Origin: Thamnaconus septentrionalis
Lineage: Eukaryota; Chordata; Actinopteri; Tetraodontiformes; Monacanthidae
Length of the DNA stretch: 64,000 bases
Direction: 5' to 3'
NCBI GenBank assembly: GCA_009823395.1
Contig: CM020501.1
Location: forward strand, 13,997,861-14,061,860
Shown: one piece after another, positions 1-12,439 of the stretch
How the letters are laid out: the number at the start of each line of letters is the position of its first letter
Position numbering within the stretch: position 1 is the stretch's first letter
Translations under genes and position numbers: made by a program
The notes under the pieces: model-generated
The model's input: only the letters and a program-made list of their open reading frames with translations
Told to the model about the DNA's origin: nothing
Database searches by the model: none

Positions 1-210
1 GAAGACAAAACACGGTGTGGCGAAGCCTTCAAGAGATTAAGGAGCGCGGGCGCGCGTGCGTGTGAGTTGATGTACGGGTCCATGTCAGTGCGGGGTATTG
101 AAAAGGAAAATACAAAAGTAGCCCATGTGTGAAACAAACAGCAACAGGAAATGCGGCCCCGGAATACACCAGGCAGCAGTGGAGGCGGGCGGATGAAAAA
201 AATAAAATAT

Positions 211-251
211 ATAAATAAATAAATAAATAAAAAACACACACACACACACAA
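211..251. repeat. (TAAA)n followed by (CA)n
   Basis: About five TAAA units run into nine CA units. Confidence 0.9.
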
Positions 252-323
252 AACAAAAAAAGCCTGACAACAAGCCGGTGTTGGAGTGCTGATAGGCCAG
301 AACAATGAGTAGAGTGTGGTGGC

Positions 324-349
324 GGGGATGGAGGGACGGGAGGGGGGGG
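324..349 (+). promoter_or_regulatory. G-quadruplex motif
   Basis: G-runs of 4, 3, 3 and 8 have loops of 5, 2 and 1 bases. Confidence 0.6.
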
Positions 350-731
350 CGAAGCGTAGACATAAATATTTGGATGCAACAAAAAAAAGAAAAAAACAAA
401 TCCATGCCGTCGGGCCTCGCTGAATATCAGGCGTTCAGGAAATACCTCGCAGGAAGTGCAGGAGCGCCGACATTCAGATGCGGCTCTCAGTGACAGTGTA
501 CTGCGAGCGGCCCTGCTTCTCCCCTCAACCTTGACGGTGGATGTCGCCGAGTCAACCAGCTTGATCCGTCTTCCCGGCTTGGCGCCGTCCAAAATGTTTT
601 GTTTTTTTTTCCCTTTTCTTCCCAACATTCGCCCCCTCGCTCCCCTTCCCAAGAATGAATCTTTAAATAACACATAAATCTTTAAAACTTTTTTCCCAGA
701 CATGATGACTTTTTCATGAGGTCTAGAAGGA

Positions 732-749
732 TTTTTTTTTTTTTTTTTT
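732..749. repeat. Poly-T, 18 bases
   Basis: Uninterrupted T run. It creates the poly-Lys segment of a spurious minus-strand open frame. Confidence 0.95.
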
Positions 750-1147
750 AAGGTTACAAAAGACAAATCCGCTCTGGACATCCAGCTTGTTAGCGCGGCG
801 GCCTCCAGCCGGCCTGACCCACATCGAGCCGAACCCCCCCCGCAACCTCTGCCTTCCTAACCTCTCCGTCAACCCCGGGCCGCTCCAGCAGCGCTCCATC
901 ACAGATGCTGCTCCACCGCGTGTGATCTAAAGTCGCGACGCAAGCTTTTACAGGGGAGTGGGTCGGGTACGGGTGGGTGGGTTGAAACCTACAGGAGCAT
1001 CATGACTTCCATTCATTATTCATGCAGCCAGCAGGACCGCAGAAGAAGTCGCCGCTGCCATTATTACACACGGTATTTTCCAGGTTGGGGTGCCACTGCC
1101 ACCGCCGCCGCCGCCGAGGCCTCCTGAGTGTCATTAGTGACAGTCAC

Positions 1148-1166
1148 TGACGTGACGTGACGTGAC
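1148..1166 (+). promoter_or_regulatory. Tandem TGACG (CRE/ATF half-site) repeat
   Basis: Three consecutive TGACG units (TGACGTGACGTGACGTGAC) are followed by CTGG. CREB/ATF factors bind TGACG half-sites. It is also a simple pentanucleotide repeat, so function is inferred. Confidence 0.4.
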
Positions 1167-1524
1167 CTGGTCTGGAGGGAGGGAGGGAGGAGGTGGTCGT
1201 CCGCCTCGGCTGAAGGAAGAGGCAGAGTAAAGGAAAGATCTCAGGGGACGACACTGAAGAGAAGCTCGCCGCTCTTCAAAGCATGTGAACCAAGGGCCAG
1301 TGGGAGTGGTGGGAGTGGGCTGTGACTGTTTTGATGTCTTGGTGTATAGTTAACCATCATCCACATAAAAGCGGATGGAATTGAATTTGAAGGACGGCAA
1401 AGTATTAAAAAAGTAACTAATTATCCAACATCTTTCAGTTAAAAGAGGCTCACTGGGCACTTTATTGGGTAAAAAAGCAACGCAAATAGTAAGAATATTT
1501 GATGATAAGATAATGATAAGAAGG

Positions 1525-1590
1525 AATAATGAGAATACTTTATTAATTCCACACAGAGGAAATTAGCCTCATTACAGCAGCATTTAAAGT
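1525..1590 (-). mobile_element. LINE/SINE 3'-tail fragment, antisense
   Basis: ACTTTATTAATTCCACACAG, then GAAATTAGCCTCATTACAGC, is the reverse-complement form of the tail seen at 35.82 kb, with the usual ...TTACAGCAGC upstream segment. It is diverged and its tail side (1490-1525) is only AT-rich. Confidence 0.5.
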
Positions 1591-1599
1591 GCAGAGGAG

Positions 1600-4500
1600 G
1601 GAAAGGGAGAGGATAACAAAATTATAATCAGCCAATCGCGTGACAGCAGCTTAGTCGTCGAGACGAGCCGACGAGATTCAGGCGAACATGCCTGTTGGAG
1701 CCCAGATGGGCTGGGAATTTCACACTGGCACCGCCATCCCTGGGGTTTACCGAGCATTCGCCAAATAATAAGAATATTAGTGATGAGAAAAAAAAGCCTC
1801 ATCCACCTCCAATATCCATCCACGAAAAAATGACTTTCTTATCTGTCTTTCCACCTTTGTCTTTTGGCAGTTCTCACGATTCAGTCGACTTCTGTTGAAC
1901 CGTCAGAGAATAAAGTACAATCGTGTGAAGCCAAAGTTAACTATCGGCGACCTGACGGCTAATGTCTCATCCGCTCGTCCCTTTTTCCTTGGAGGTCCTT
2001 GCTGGAAGGAACCCTCAGTGACCTTTGATACCTCGCCTCTCCGGCAGCACGTTCACTCTTGCCGAAAGAGATTTAATGATCTGTCACCAAACTTTGTCAG
2101 CCGCTCGAAAAATACAGGGACTGTACGCCAACTTTAAAAATGGCGCAGAGTGCCGAGGCGCAGAGCGAAAGTGAAGTATTTTCCTATTTAATATAAAGCG
2201 ACGGCAAGGAGCTCTGCGCACCCCGCTTGCTTTTTTTTTTTCCCAAAGCCGTGTCATAATAGATAGGGGTTGCAAACAAACTTTTGATTTATATCCGCCG
2301 TAATTCTGTTGGATTTATGCGACCCGGGCGCGGCGTACGCGGGAATCCAATTTTAAATCACCCCCTGCTTCCTCTGTCAGCACAGAAGCCGCCCGACGGG
2401 GATGAACGACTCAAAAATGCAAGTGTTTAGCGGAGCGCCAGCTGTTGCTCGGGCGGGGGGGGACTCGCTTAAAGTGCGAACGATAAGAGGCGGGCGGCGG
2501 CGGCGAGAGAAGCCTGAGCGCGCGCCTTTGTTTGATCGGCGTGCGTCGTGTTGTGGCAGCGGTGGCGACAGCGCAGGGTAAACACAAGTTTTGTCGCCTT
2601 TTTCCCTGAGAGAGGCGGGGGAGGGGCTGCCGCCTGTGAGGTGAGTGGGAGCGATCCTTGAAGACTCGGCGTCCCCTTTATCTGCTGCCTTTCTTCCCCA
2701 CCTGATAAGCAGCTCCAGAGCCAATCATGTGGAACTTATAACTCAAACATGTGAAGGAGGATTTTTTTTTTTTTTTGAGAATATCGGTGCAGAGCCTGAA
2801 GGAAGCAGTGAGAAATGAAGAATAAACTTTATTTCCCACCGCCGCACACAACCTCGTGCTGCAGCAACTTTTGTGCCTCTCACTCTGCTCACCTTCCCTC
2901 CAATTAGCATCACCTGCGTCCGCCACACAGAGTAAATCTTTTTTTTTTTTTTTTTAATTATTCCAATCATTTTGTTTTGTTAGTTTACGTCCATCTATGT
3001 AAATCAGATCATCATCCCCAAAAGAAAATCAACCACATAGATAAAAGGCAACACAAGTGAGGGGAGTTTTGATATCGGTAATAAATCGGTGACTGTGTTT
3101 TGGTGTTGGATGTGTCATCGTGAAGAACAGTTCTGTCTGGACAAACTTCTTGCAGGACACACTTGGCTCCTCCCCCTCCAGCGTGTTGCTCTTGTGTCAT
3201 GCAGTTGCTTGACTCAGCAGATGGGGGCAGCATTCAGAGAGAGCTCTGTTCTGTTTCTCATGGTAGCGCAAAAAAAAAAAGAAGTCTAGTTATGACTACG
3301 ATAAGTTTTAAGGAATTAGTAATATGTATGTATGAATTAGTAAAACGTACTTGTTCTCTGAGACATGAAAGTTTTATTTTTACAGTAACCAAAAGTATAA
3401 ATTATTCTGGCTCCGCAAATTGTTATGCAATCTTATCGCACGCTCCAACAACAGAAAATAAACACAGTCTTAACACAGTTTGAAGCAACATCTGACTTAC
3501 TGCTTATGTTACAAGACTGACATGATCAAAACTGTATATTGACTCAAATCTAAGTAAACTGAAATTTTGGAAACCTAATGTAGTAACTTGCACTTCTGCT
3601 TTTGCCTTAAAATCCAAAAGAATTGAGTTGTGGTCTGTGTCCACGTAAAAAGGTTTTCCAATTTTAAAGTTTTGCCTTTTTTCTCTTACACCAAATATAA
3701 TTTGCATCAAAGGTTTTTATAGCAGATGTGTTAGAAAACAATCCCCCATTTAAAAAATGTGCTGTTATTGTGCAGCTTTCTTTAGCACACCTTGTGTTGT
3801 CAACGGCTGACAAGCAAAAAACTATAAATTGAATCTTGACTTTGTCTTCCATGACTCATGAGGAAGAGCTATCTGGGTCTTTAGCGGCTAAATATTCTGT
3901 TAGCCTGCTAGTCCATTCATCATCTCTCCCACAATGCATTTAGAGGCCTTAATATCTCCTGGGGACGGAGCGGAATTCATTCTTCCAACCAACCAAAAGT
4001 TGGGGAAATAATTTCAGCTTTGTACACTTTTTGACTTTATCCAGCACACTAATATTTTGGCGCTGCTACTCCCGATATTACATTTCCATACCATGAAACC
4101 TCTATTACCCGCAGTGCTCCTCTGTTTCTGTCAGCCAACGGGAGCTGCGTTAACCTCATCCTCCCGCCAAACATTTTCTTTGAAGTGCTCTTGGAACTTT
4201 TCGCCGAGACCGAGTCGGAGTACGGTTTCGAGGTGGGTGGGTTGGTGGACCAAGTCCAATTGCGAAAGGGTCACAGACATCAGGTGGGTCTTTCCGAGAG
4301 AGCCGGGCCCTTATTATAGGCACTGACCTGTGAAATATCACATAGCCTGTGAGCATGCTCAACAAAATGATGCAATTTGAGAGGATGTCACTCCTCACCC
4401 CCAGGTGACCCCCATCCTGGCACAGCAAGAGACGAGGAGTCTGCAGCCAGCCAGTAATGAGGCAGGCTTCTCTCCGGCATCTCCCTGCATTTAGGAGAAG

Positions 4501-5640
4501 CAATCCCCCCGACACAGGAGGTGCGCGTCCGTCCACTCACCGTGCGTCTCTAATATCAATTAAGGGTTGCTGGAAAACATTCAGAGCTCACTCCAGCATC
4601 CAGCTGGTACCTTTTCCTTTCTCTTTCATCACACCACATGCGTTTTTATCACCCGGGTCTATGGATCCATTTCAACATGGACTGATTAACACAAACGTGA
4701 CGCACGCGGAGGGGTCAGAGGTCAGCGGCTCTGCAAAACATGCCATTCAGATACACGCAGTGCGTCACTGGTGGTCAATGTGGAGACCAGTGGAGGGATA
4801 CTGGACTCTTCGTGCGGAGAAAGATTCCAGTAATTCCGCATGTGGTCTTTCGATTTCCATTTTTTGTTGTTCGGACGGATGCTTTGCAATTACAGTGCAG
4901 CTTGTTTATGTATAATGCAAAATCAAGTTGGGCTCTGGCAGCCTTTAATACCTTTGTTTGTACAAAGCTTAAAATCAAGATATACAGTGGAACTTGTAAA
5001 GGTTCACACCAGGCTAAGCTCCTCAGACTGAATGTCCAAAATTAGTGAACGCATACAGGTACTCCATGATAATTAAAGGAAAAAAGTAATTTTCAAAAAC
5101 CAAAAAAATATATATATTTATATATTGATTTTAATAAGTTTTATCAGCAAACTCTTGTAGTTCCTCACAAGGAAGATAAAAAAAATCCACATCTCTTCAA
5201 ACCAAACACCATTAGGACTGTAATCATCGCGCTGTCAGGGGACCGAGGAGGGAGCGAGAGGAGGGAGTGCTACTTTTTATCACATCAGCGTTAATTTGCT
5301 CAAGGCGAGAATAAGACCAATTAAACTCAAATAATTACGCTTCAGAACTTCCTCATGAGGTCTGAAAATTTGCTTTAATGGAACGAATAAAGGACAAATT
5401 GACCAAGATTTATTTATTTATTTTTGAATTGCAACATTGCCCAATGGCCCGTATTTCAAGGTCTGGCTGTTCACATGTGTTCATTGACTGGAAGGTGTTT
5501 TCCATGGTGGTCTGTTGGTAGGTAACTACTCACTTACTGTCATTCTTGTGCCAATTGACAGAAGAGGCCATGGCAGTGGAGATGGCATCGAAATGACGAG
5601 CGCAGTGAGAGCGAAGCAGATACTAATAGCAGCAGAGACA
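1600..5640. other. No gene seen
   Basis: Intronic DNA. Contents are A/T runs (2231-2241, 2762-2776, 2940-2955), AT-rich DNA at 3280-3850 and 5040-5180, and GC-richer DNA at 2320-2700. No exon, RNA gene or recognisable transposon. Confidence 0.6.
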
Positions 5641-5652
5641 CATCACTTACAC

Positions 5653-5665
5653 TGCCCTCTGCAGG
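5653..5665 (-). promoter_or_regulatory. CTCF-like motif
   Basis: Read on the minus strand, CCTGCAGAGGGCA fits the 13-base core CCASYAGRKGGCR at 12 positions, and is followed by GTG. Confidence 0.4.
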
Positions 5666-6611
5666 CCGTCCGGTTCTCATGATCCAAAGATGATTCTAAG
5701 AGAAACTGAAGTGGAAATGGCCAGTTTTGGAACCCCAGTAACTGTCTGTGACAAATGGTTCCTTGTCATGGATCACGGGCGAATGACCAGCTTAACCCAT
5801 CGGTCTCAAAGGGACCGTTCACCCAGAGGTCGACAGAGGAAGAGAGTCCTCTCAGCCTGCTGGTTTACTCCCAGTTTAAACAAACAACAGCAGGACAACT
5901 AACTTGTCAGCGCCAGTTCGTCTTGAAACAGACTTTAACACCCTGCCAGTAGCCAGACTATTTCATCTAGCCTCCTACGAGGAGTGCACTCAGCAAGAAC
6001 ACAACAATGCTGTCGCTGTTTGCCCACCCCGGTAGTCACTGGGTGCAGGCAGTCTCAATGATGGAGCTGCGTGTACATAACAGCACATAAGAAATAAGAA
6101 CATATGGGCGATGGAGGAGGAGGGAGACGGGTAGGAGTCTCATAGATCTTGGCCATGAAAAATGCACGTTAGCAGCTTGTAAGTGCAGTGAACAATTTAG
6201 CCATAAACCTGTTGTTTTGCATCTTGGCTGCAAACGTGTTGTTTCTCTTCGCCTCCTTTTTTTCCATTCATTGCTTTATTAGAAACTGCTTTAATCCCTT
6301 TTGGGAAATTGGGGCTGCCGGAGTCCATCGTCCCACGTACACTTCTGACTTGAACTGTGACGTCCTTGTGAATTTCCAGCGCCAACATCATCGTTGACAA
6401 CGCTGCCAGACCAGCTGCTGCTGAATCAGCAGAGCGGGGACAGAACCAGAGAGCGACATTGTGTAACAAATTGCTGTGCTGCACCAATGCAGAGCAGGAT
6501 GCAGCTCAGGAACTTTCTTATTTCTTATTTCTTGTCCTTACCAAGTCTTTGGAATAATTAAAATGATTTATGAGTCACATTGGTTTGAGAGCAATTATAA
6601 TAACCGGAGTA

Positions 6612-6618
6612 TTTTTTT

Positions 6619-6653
<35 letters not shown>
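6612..6653. repeat. T12 followed by (GT)15
   Basis: Uninterrupted dinucleotide array, a potential Z-DNA former and a likely polymorphic marker. Confidence 0.95.
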
Positions 6654-6654
<1 letters not shown>

Positions 6655-6659
6655 GCGCT

Positions 6660-9600
6660 TGGAGCTCTTAGATCAATAGGAGTAAAATGGACACCAAAAA
6701 TTCCTCAAAATGATTAAAAGTGGTAAACATTCCAACATAAAAGTAAGAGCCAAGGTAAAAACTCTGCATTGATTAATTTTAAATGATGATTTTTAATGAT
6801 GGTGATGTGGTGATGATAAAGTGTGCTTCCAGAAAATGCAAAGCAAATTTAAAGCACACATGGACTTAAAAATTTATTGAAGAAAATCATAAAAAAATGT
6901 GCACACACTAGTATCATGCTTCTGTTAAGGGATTTCATGTGGATTAACAAGGCTTTAGAAAACGTAGTCACTTCCTAAGACAGCACAACTACCGGAAGGA
7001 ACACGTAAACAATTCAGGAAGTCAGAGCCTCTTGAATCACATAACACCATAGACAAAATATGAAACAAAACCTGTCTTTAGTGAACATCTGCCCCAAAGC
7101 TGCCCAGGTTGCCTAAGATGTTTTAAACCTGGATTGTCAGACCTAAAACTTAAAAAACCTAAAACCAGATGGCCACTCGAGTAGCTACTCGATGCTTAGG
7201 AGCACCTAAGTTTCCAGCTCAGTAGATCAGAAACAAACTGGGCTCATCACTTTCAAACTCCTGGTCTTTGTTTGTTTGTTTGAAAGGACATGTGTCGGAT
7301 GTCAGATCGCTCTGGTAGTTGGAGGTGAAATACAACCCGACTTTGCTGTTTCCATTAATTTACCCCCATCTGACTACCTGCAAATGAGTGGAGGGCCTGT
7401 CATATTTGATCAATTGCCTGCACGGACGGCCGTTCCTTCCGGAGGCGCGATGAGAGACGGCGAACAACTTTGAAGAGGAATTGTTTTGCACAGCTGATTT
7501 ATTGTCAGTCGTGCACAGCGCCCCCTCATTCCTTCACCCGACTGCCACGCCACCGCACTCCCCCTCCCCCTTTAAAAATTATGCACAGGCTGACTGATCA
7601 GCTTTCATTCCTTAAGGTCAGGGTGTTCATTAAAATTGACAGACTGACTGGGCGATACTTTGAGGTGCTGCCACTGCTGTGACCTTTGTAAAAAGGCAGC
7701 GTTGGACTTGCCATTTGGGATGTATTACCGTGAAGTGATAAACATTCACTGCGGCGGCTCCCCCTTCAAGCCCCATCAGAGCTGCGATCTCAATTAGCCA
7801 GCTTCCAGCCCCTGAGTGAGAGAGCGAGGGAGCGAGGCCGACGCGTTCCGCCGCACGCTGCACTCGGACAGTCGGGCGACAGTTGGCTTTTATCTTTTTT
7901 CTTTCAACTTCAATCAGGAGAACTAAAGTTTTCTATCCAGAGACGTTGTGGTCTTTTGTCGGTTGGGGGCCGCTGCCAGTTCAGCTCTTTTTCTCATTAA
8001 GGCCTTTGGCTGCAATGCAGTGGCAAAAGTTCCTTTTGTTCTTCTGATCTAGTGATCTGTTAAGATCTATTTTTATTTTTTACGCTGTTGCTATCTTTTA
8101 ATATGTTTTATTACTTGCGTGATTGATACTGCTGGCTGCATAATGAATTGCCTTGCCTCGCTACCTTGAACCTTGACCCTCGCATTATGAATTGGTTCCA
8201 TTCAACTTCCTGCTTTTGGAATAAATAATCATCGAATAACATTCAACAGAACCAAAGTGCATTTCCAGACTACATCCCACTGCACCTTCCTTTTTTTATG
8301 AACACATTTGCACATTTGACACTGAAACGGCTCAGAGCTAATTGCTCACTGACGGGCAAAGCGCTCCAAACCCCGTCCACCGCTATCAGTCGTTTTGACC
8401 TTTTTTACTTTTAGAAACGTCAATATGCCTTTTTTTCTGTTCGGGTGAATTATATTATTTATTAATTACAGCCAATAACGTGCAAGTGGTGAACGCCTCC
8501 AGAATTCTGCCGCCATCCTTTAACGTTGTTTTTTTCCCTCCCTTTGAAAGCCAGTCAATACAGCTGGACGGAGGAGGGGGCTAGTAGGGATGGCGGCTGA
8601 TTTGTTTATTTGTTTATTTGCAGCTTGAGGTTAACAATGCCGGATACTTCGCATCTCAAATCTGACTTCTAGCTCGTCCGTCTGGCGAACCTCCAGTAGA
8701 GTGTTTTCAGTCCTATTTTCAATACTGTTTTATCTGTTGGTTCTTGAACCAATCTCCTTCTTTTGAGACAAAAAGTTGTTTAGTACAGTTTAAACATCGT
8801 CTGGCTTTAGGAGGTCATATGTCAACACTGTGAGTGACATAGGTCTCCAATGTTGCAGCTAATGTGGAGCCGATAGCAACAATGAGAAGCCTCTAGATGG
8901 TAACTACAAATTTGATCGGTCTTGACATCCGATTTCCAAACTCTTTCTGAAAGACGTAACATAATGTCAAATAAAAGTACAATTGCCTTTGATAAAAGGT
9001 AGAAAGTGGTGGTGAAATGCACCAATTTACACCATGTTAATCTTGTCCGTCTGTGTCTTGTCTTGTATAAAATGTTTTTGAACTCAAAGCGAGCACTCTT
9101 CTACGCCAATTGTATCGTCTCAAATATCCCAATACAATTTTTTTCCTGGTTTTGATAAAGTGTGTTTCATTAACCTTAGGAACAGGGCTGATCTGTGGTT
9201 ACGGTCACACTTCTTCGTGGTTCAAATATTTCATCCTGTGTTTGTTTTTGCAAAGGAGCCAAAATGAAGCGGGCTAGTTTCCACCCACCTCTCAAACTCT
9301 GTCGTTCATCTTCTCAAACCACCCAAGATGTCATCGCCGAGCGCCGCCTCGGCTCTCTGCACCACAGCCTCATCATTATTTGATACGTTTGTTGTTTTAT
9401 TGATTTAACTGAGATCTAATTTTCAGCCATGTTTATTAAAAGGGATTTGTTTTCCAAGGAGCTTTGCTTTATTGCCTCTTCTCTCTTTATTGATTATCTG
9501 AGCTTCCACGGAGAGCAGAGCAGCATCTGATCTGGCACTGAATGGCCTCGTATTGCGGGAGACGTCAGCCTTATCAAGTAACATCGTAAAGCAGTTTGAT

Positions 9601-11340
9601 AAAAGTTCGCCGTGCGCCGCCTTCTGCCCACTCGTCGCGGCGAGGTTGACAGGGCAGCTGCAGTTTTATTGGCCAGACGTCTTTGTGTTGCCACTTTGTG
9701 CAGAGAATGTGAAATCAGGCCACGCTGCGTCACAGCTGTTATTCTCAAAGCAAATGTACACCTCCCATGTCTGCCAAGTGCATCTGCCATCTCCTAAATC
9801 ACGAAGAAGTCATTATGTGCAAATGATCACAGGCCCGGGAAGAAAACAACGCTCCACTCCTTGTCAGCATGTACGGCAAAACAAACCGTCTCCCCGCACG
9901 TCTTCAGTTGCCTCTAATGAAAAGAGCGCAGATCACTGAGCAAAAATATAACAAACACTGCAATGTGGTCGGCGGCAAGGGAGGACGTATGTAGATAATG
10001 TAGAGAGGAAAGTGATTTTTTTTCTGATGTTGCTCTGTTTTCCTGTCAATTACAATTTAAGCTAGCACTTTTGCAGGCTGTGTTCCAGTTATTATTAAGC
10101 AGCCTCTGCTCCTCTTTGCATGCTGAAGGTAGGCGGAGGAAGAGATTCAACTGTGACTGTAATTCCGCATCTGGCCAAACATTCTCCCCCGAAGCCTAAT
10201 AAGCAGAATGTTGTCTGCGGCCCTGTCAACTTTGAAACAAACTGGCAAACTTTACCACAGCTTTTCTCCTGATAGATGGTGATGTGATTCGGCTCTGCTT
10301 TTTTCTTTTTTCTTTTCTTCTTGTTTGCCACGTGGCTTTGGTCCTCAGACTTCCTATCTAAATGATTCCCTGTGGAGTTTTGGACCTCTCGTCAAACTAA
10401 TGGAGCTGTTTCACTTGTTTATTTTTAGTGTGAACTGCAATGCACCAGCAAAGATAAAGAAAAAAGACCTCTTGCGAAGAATATGCGAGGTTGAGAAAAA
10501 AAAACAACTGAATGTAAATAACTTTTAAACTCATCTTGCCAAATATTTAACAAGGACATGATGCATCCAGCATGTCTAACATTCTGTCCAATAGACAACT
10601 CCACAGGAGGCCTTTAAATTGGTCTTTTTTTCATTTCCAGTGACTGAATAATTTACATTCTTACCAAAAGATCTTGTGTGCTGAAGTCAAATAGCAAATG
10701 AAAGTATTACAGAGAATTGAAACGTCCACAGTTGGTTCTGGGAGCCTTTTCATGTGGGTCCAATGCTGGATCACTACGCGTGACACACAACATCCCGTCA
10801 GCTTTGGGAAAAGAGGTTGCATACACTTCGGACTCATGTGGGAATTTGTTTACCATCGTGTTTGCCATGTTCCCTTCACTTTGTGGCCTCCCTCGCTGTT
10901 CCCACTCTGAACGCGCACATGTCTCTCTTTGGCTCCCGAGAGGTGGCTTCAGTGCATCAGATAATACACGAGAACAAGTGCGTGCCGACTGTCCTCAATG
11001 GCCATGACAGTGGAAAACGCTGTACAGGGCACCACGGGTCGAGGCAAGGCGAGGTGAGGCGAGGGAATGTAGTGCTTTTGAGCCAGTGAGACATGAGTCT
11101 GAACCATCATTTTAAGTCATTGAAAACAAACAAACAAACAGAAAACAAGTTCTCCTCTGGTCAGGGCGGATGGAGTCGGCTCTTCTTCTCCGGGAGGAGC
11201 CGAGAAACAAACAAGCCAATTTGCAGGATAATGGTTTGGCTAATTCTGCCCGGCGGGCAAAGCAAGCGTCGCCGCGCAGCTCGAAGACGAGCCATCGCGC
11301 CTGTGAATATTTCATGACGTTCAATCTGGGCTGCACTCAC
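6660..11340. other. No gene seen up to the exon
   Basis: Intronic DNA without recognised repeats apart from short GTTT and TTTA runs. The stretch next to the exon donor (11160-11340) is GC-richer and unique-looking. Confidence 0.6.
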
Positions 11341-11408
11341 CTCCACAGCGTGCTCTCGGTGACACTGCCGATGTGAAAGTCGTACAGCTTGGTGAGGATC
11401 AGGATCAC
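11341..11408 (-). CDS. sorcs3: SorCS-family VPS10-domain receptor, internal exon (exon 2 equivalent), most like SORCS3
   Basis: This is one 68-bp coding exon read on the minus strand. Seen: the acceptor is a pyrimidine tract ending CTCTTCGCAG, the donor is GTGAGTGCAG directly after CTGTGGAG, and frame 1 is open. The peptide starts V-I-L-I and continues LTKLYDFHIGSVTESTLWR, ending on a split Arg codon (AG plus a base from the next exon). Known: SorCS receptors are type I membrane proteins of mainly neuronal cells that sort growth-factor receptors and other cargo. The peptide matches the start of the VPS10 ten-bladed propeller, just after the exon-1-encoded signal peptide and propeptide. From memory it differs from human SORCS3 at about 3 residues and from SORCS1 at about 5, so sorcs3 is preferred but sorcs1, or either teleost duplicate, remains possible. 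The start (phase 0) and end (phase 2) fit exon 2 of these genes. No other exon of the gene was found in the window. Confidence 0.85.
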
Positions 11409-12439
11409 CTGCGAAGAGAGGACATTCAGCGGTTACAAGACATCTCTGAGGCCACAGTTCTATGGTTCCAAAGAAGCGATTACAACTTTGGTACGATGCT
11501 ACTACTTGGGAGTTTCTCTCGTTCAACCGATTGGCTCGGCATTCCGTTCAGTTCCTGGGAGTCACAGCTGGAATGTGACGTGCCCTGGGGGTCATCCATT
11601 CATTTTTAAAATGACAATACGCATCGTTCCGGTCTTCATTGTGTGTTGTTACTATGAGGATGCATTTACGCTATTTGCAGCTGCGGCCTTATAAAGGGTC
11701 TTCAGCGACTGGGAAACTGAGCGGGATTCAGCTTCGCTTGCCACAGCAACTGTCTGCAGTAATTTGGTTTGCCGACTGTGCTGAGCGGCTGCCACCGCGG
11801 GAGGCCGTGGGACAAAAAAATGTGATTTTTGCAGCAGATTTTCATGAGAAAGTGCGGCACCGTGGCAAAAACCTTGCTCCTGAAACCGCGGTGGGTGAAA
11901 CACACGGTGACTCTGACGACATTCTTCAGCTACAGGCAGGAAGTCCAGCCACCGACTGTGTATCTGCCGAGATGGGAGCCATGTTAACATTGCACGCTCG
12001 AAATCACAGAAACGCAACATGGCGAGCGCTCCATCGTTTTATGGTGAATACACAGGGTCTTCTGGGGATGCACACACGGGCGGCGGCTATGTTGCCTGCC
12101 AGCGACTGGCCGGGAGGCTGCATTTGGTATTCAGACGGAACAACACTGTGTTAGCGTTGCTGTTTTGAGTCGAATTGGACAAAGCTGTTTAACGTTCTAG
12201 CTTTCTTGTGCAAGCTCACTGAAATGTGGCTCCTAGCAAGGAGGCTAGAGCTGATATTCCTGGTTGAAAAAACAGCAGAGCACCATATAAATGGTAAATA
12301 AATTAGTAACCTGAGAATTGTTTGTGAGTAGTGAAACGTCTTAAAGCCCCATGACTAAATAAAACGTTGCATTAGCGGCACATTAAATCCTCCTCAGCAC
12401 CAGTGCAGGGAAACACTGCGAGGCTAATAGATTAACGTG

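Larger units (their letters stand above)
1..11340 (-). other. SorCS-like gene, intron 2 (partial)
   Basis: This is the sequence downstream (on the minus strand) of the exon donor at 11340/11341. The following SorCS exon would encode the conserved STDYGTTYEKLND-type segment, and I could not find it on the minus strand here, so the intron runs past the left edge and is at least 11.3 kb. Contents: A/T homopolymers, short microsatellites, one LINE-tail scrap at about 1.53 kb, scattered regulatory-type motifs and otherwise unique-looking DNA. The assignment follows from the exon and is inference. Confidence 0.7.

Noticed and set aside
29..781. 250-codon open frame on the minus strand
   Set aside because: It runs through poly-A/T, (CA)n and AAAT repeats giving Lys, Phe and Val-Cys runs. 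There is no domain and no splice context.
2597..2637. Micro-exon-like segment ending in GTGAGT
   Set aside because: The weak acceptor and glycine-only low-complexity content make it unlikely to be real.
11161..11526. 121-codon minus-strand frame overlapping the SorCS exon
   Set aside because: Wrong frame. Within the exon it reads D-P-D-P-H-Q-A, unlike any VPS10 sequence, and it ignores the splice sites.
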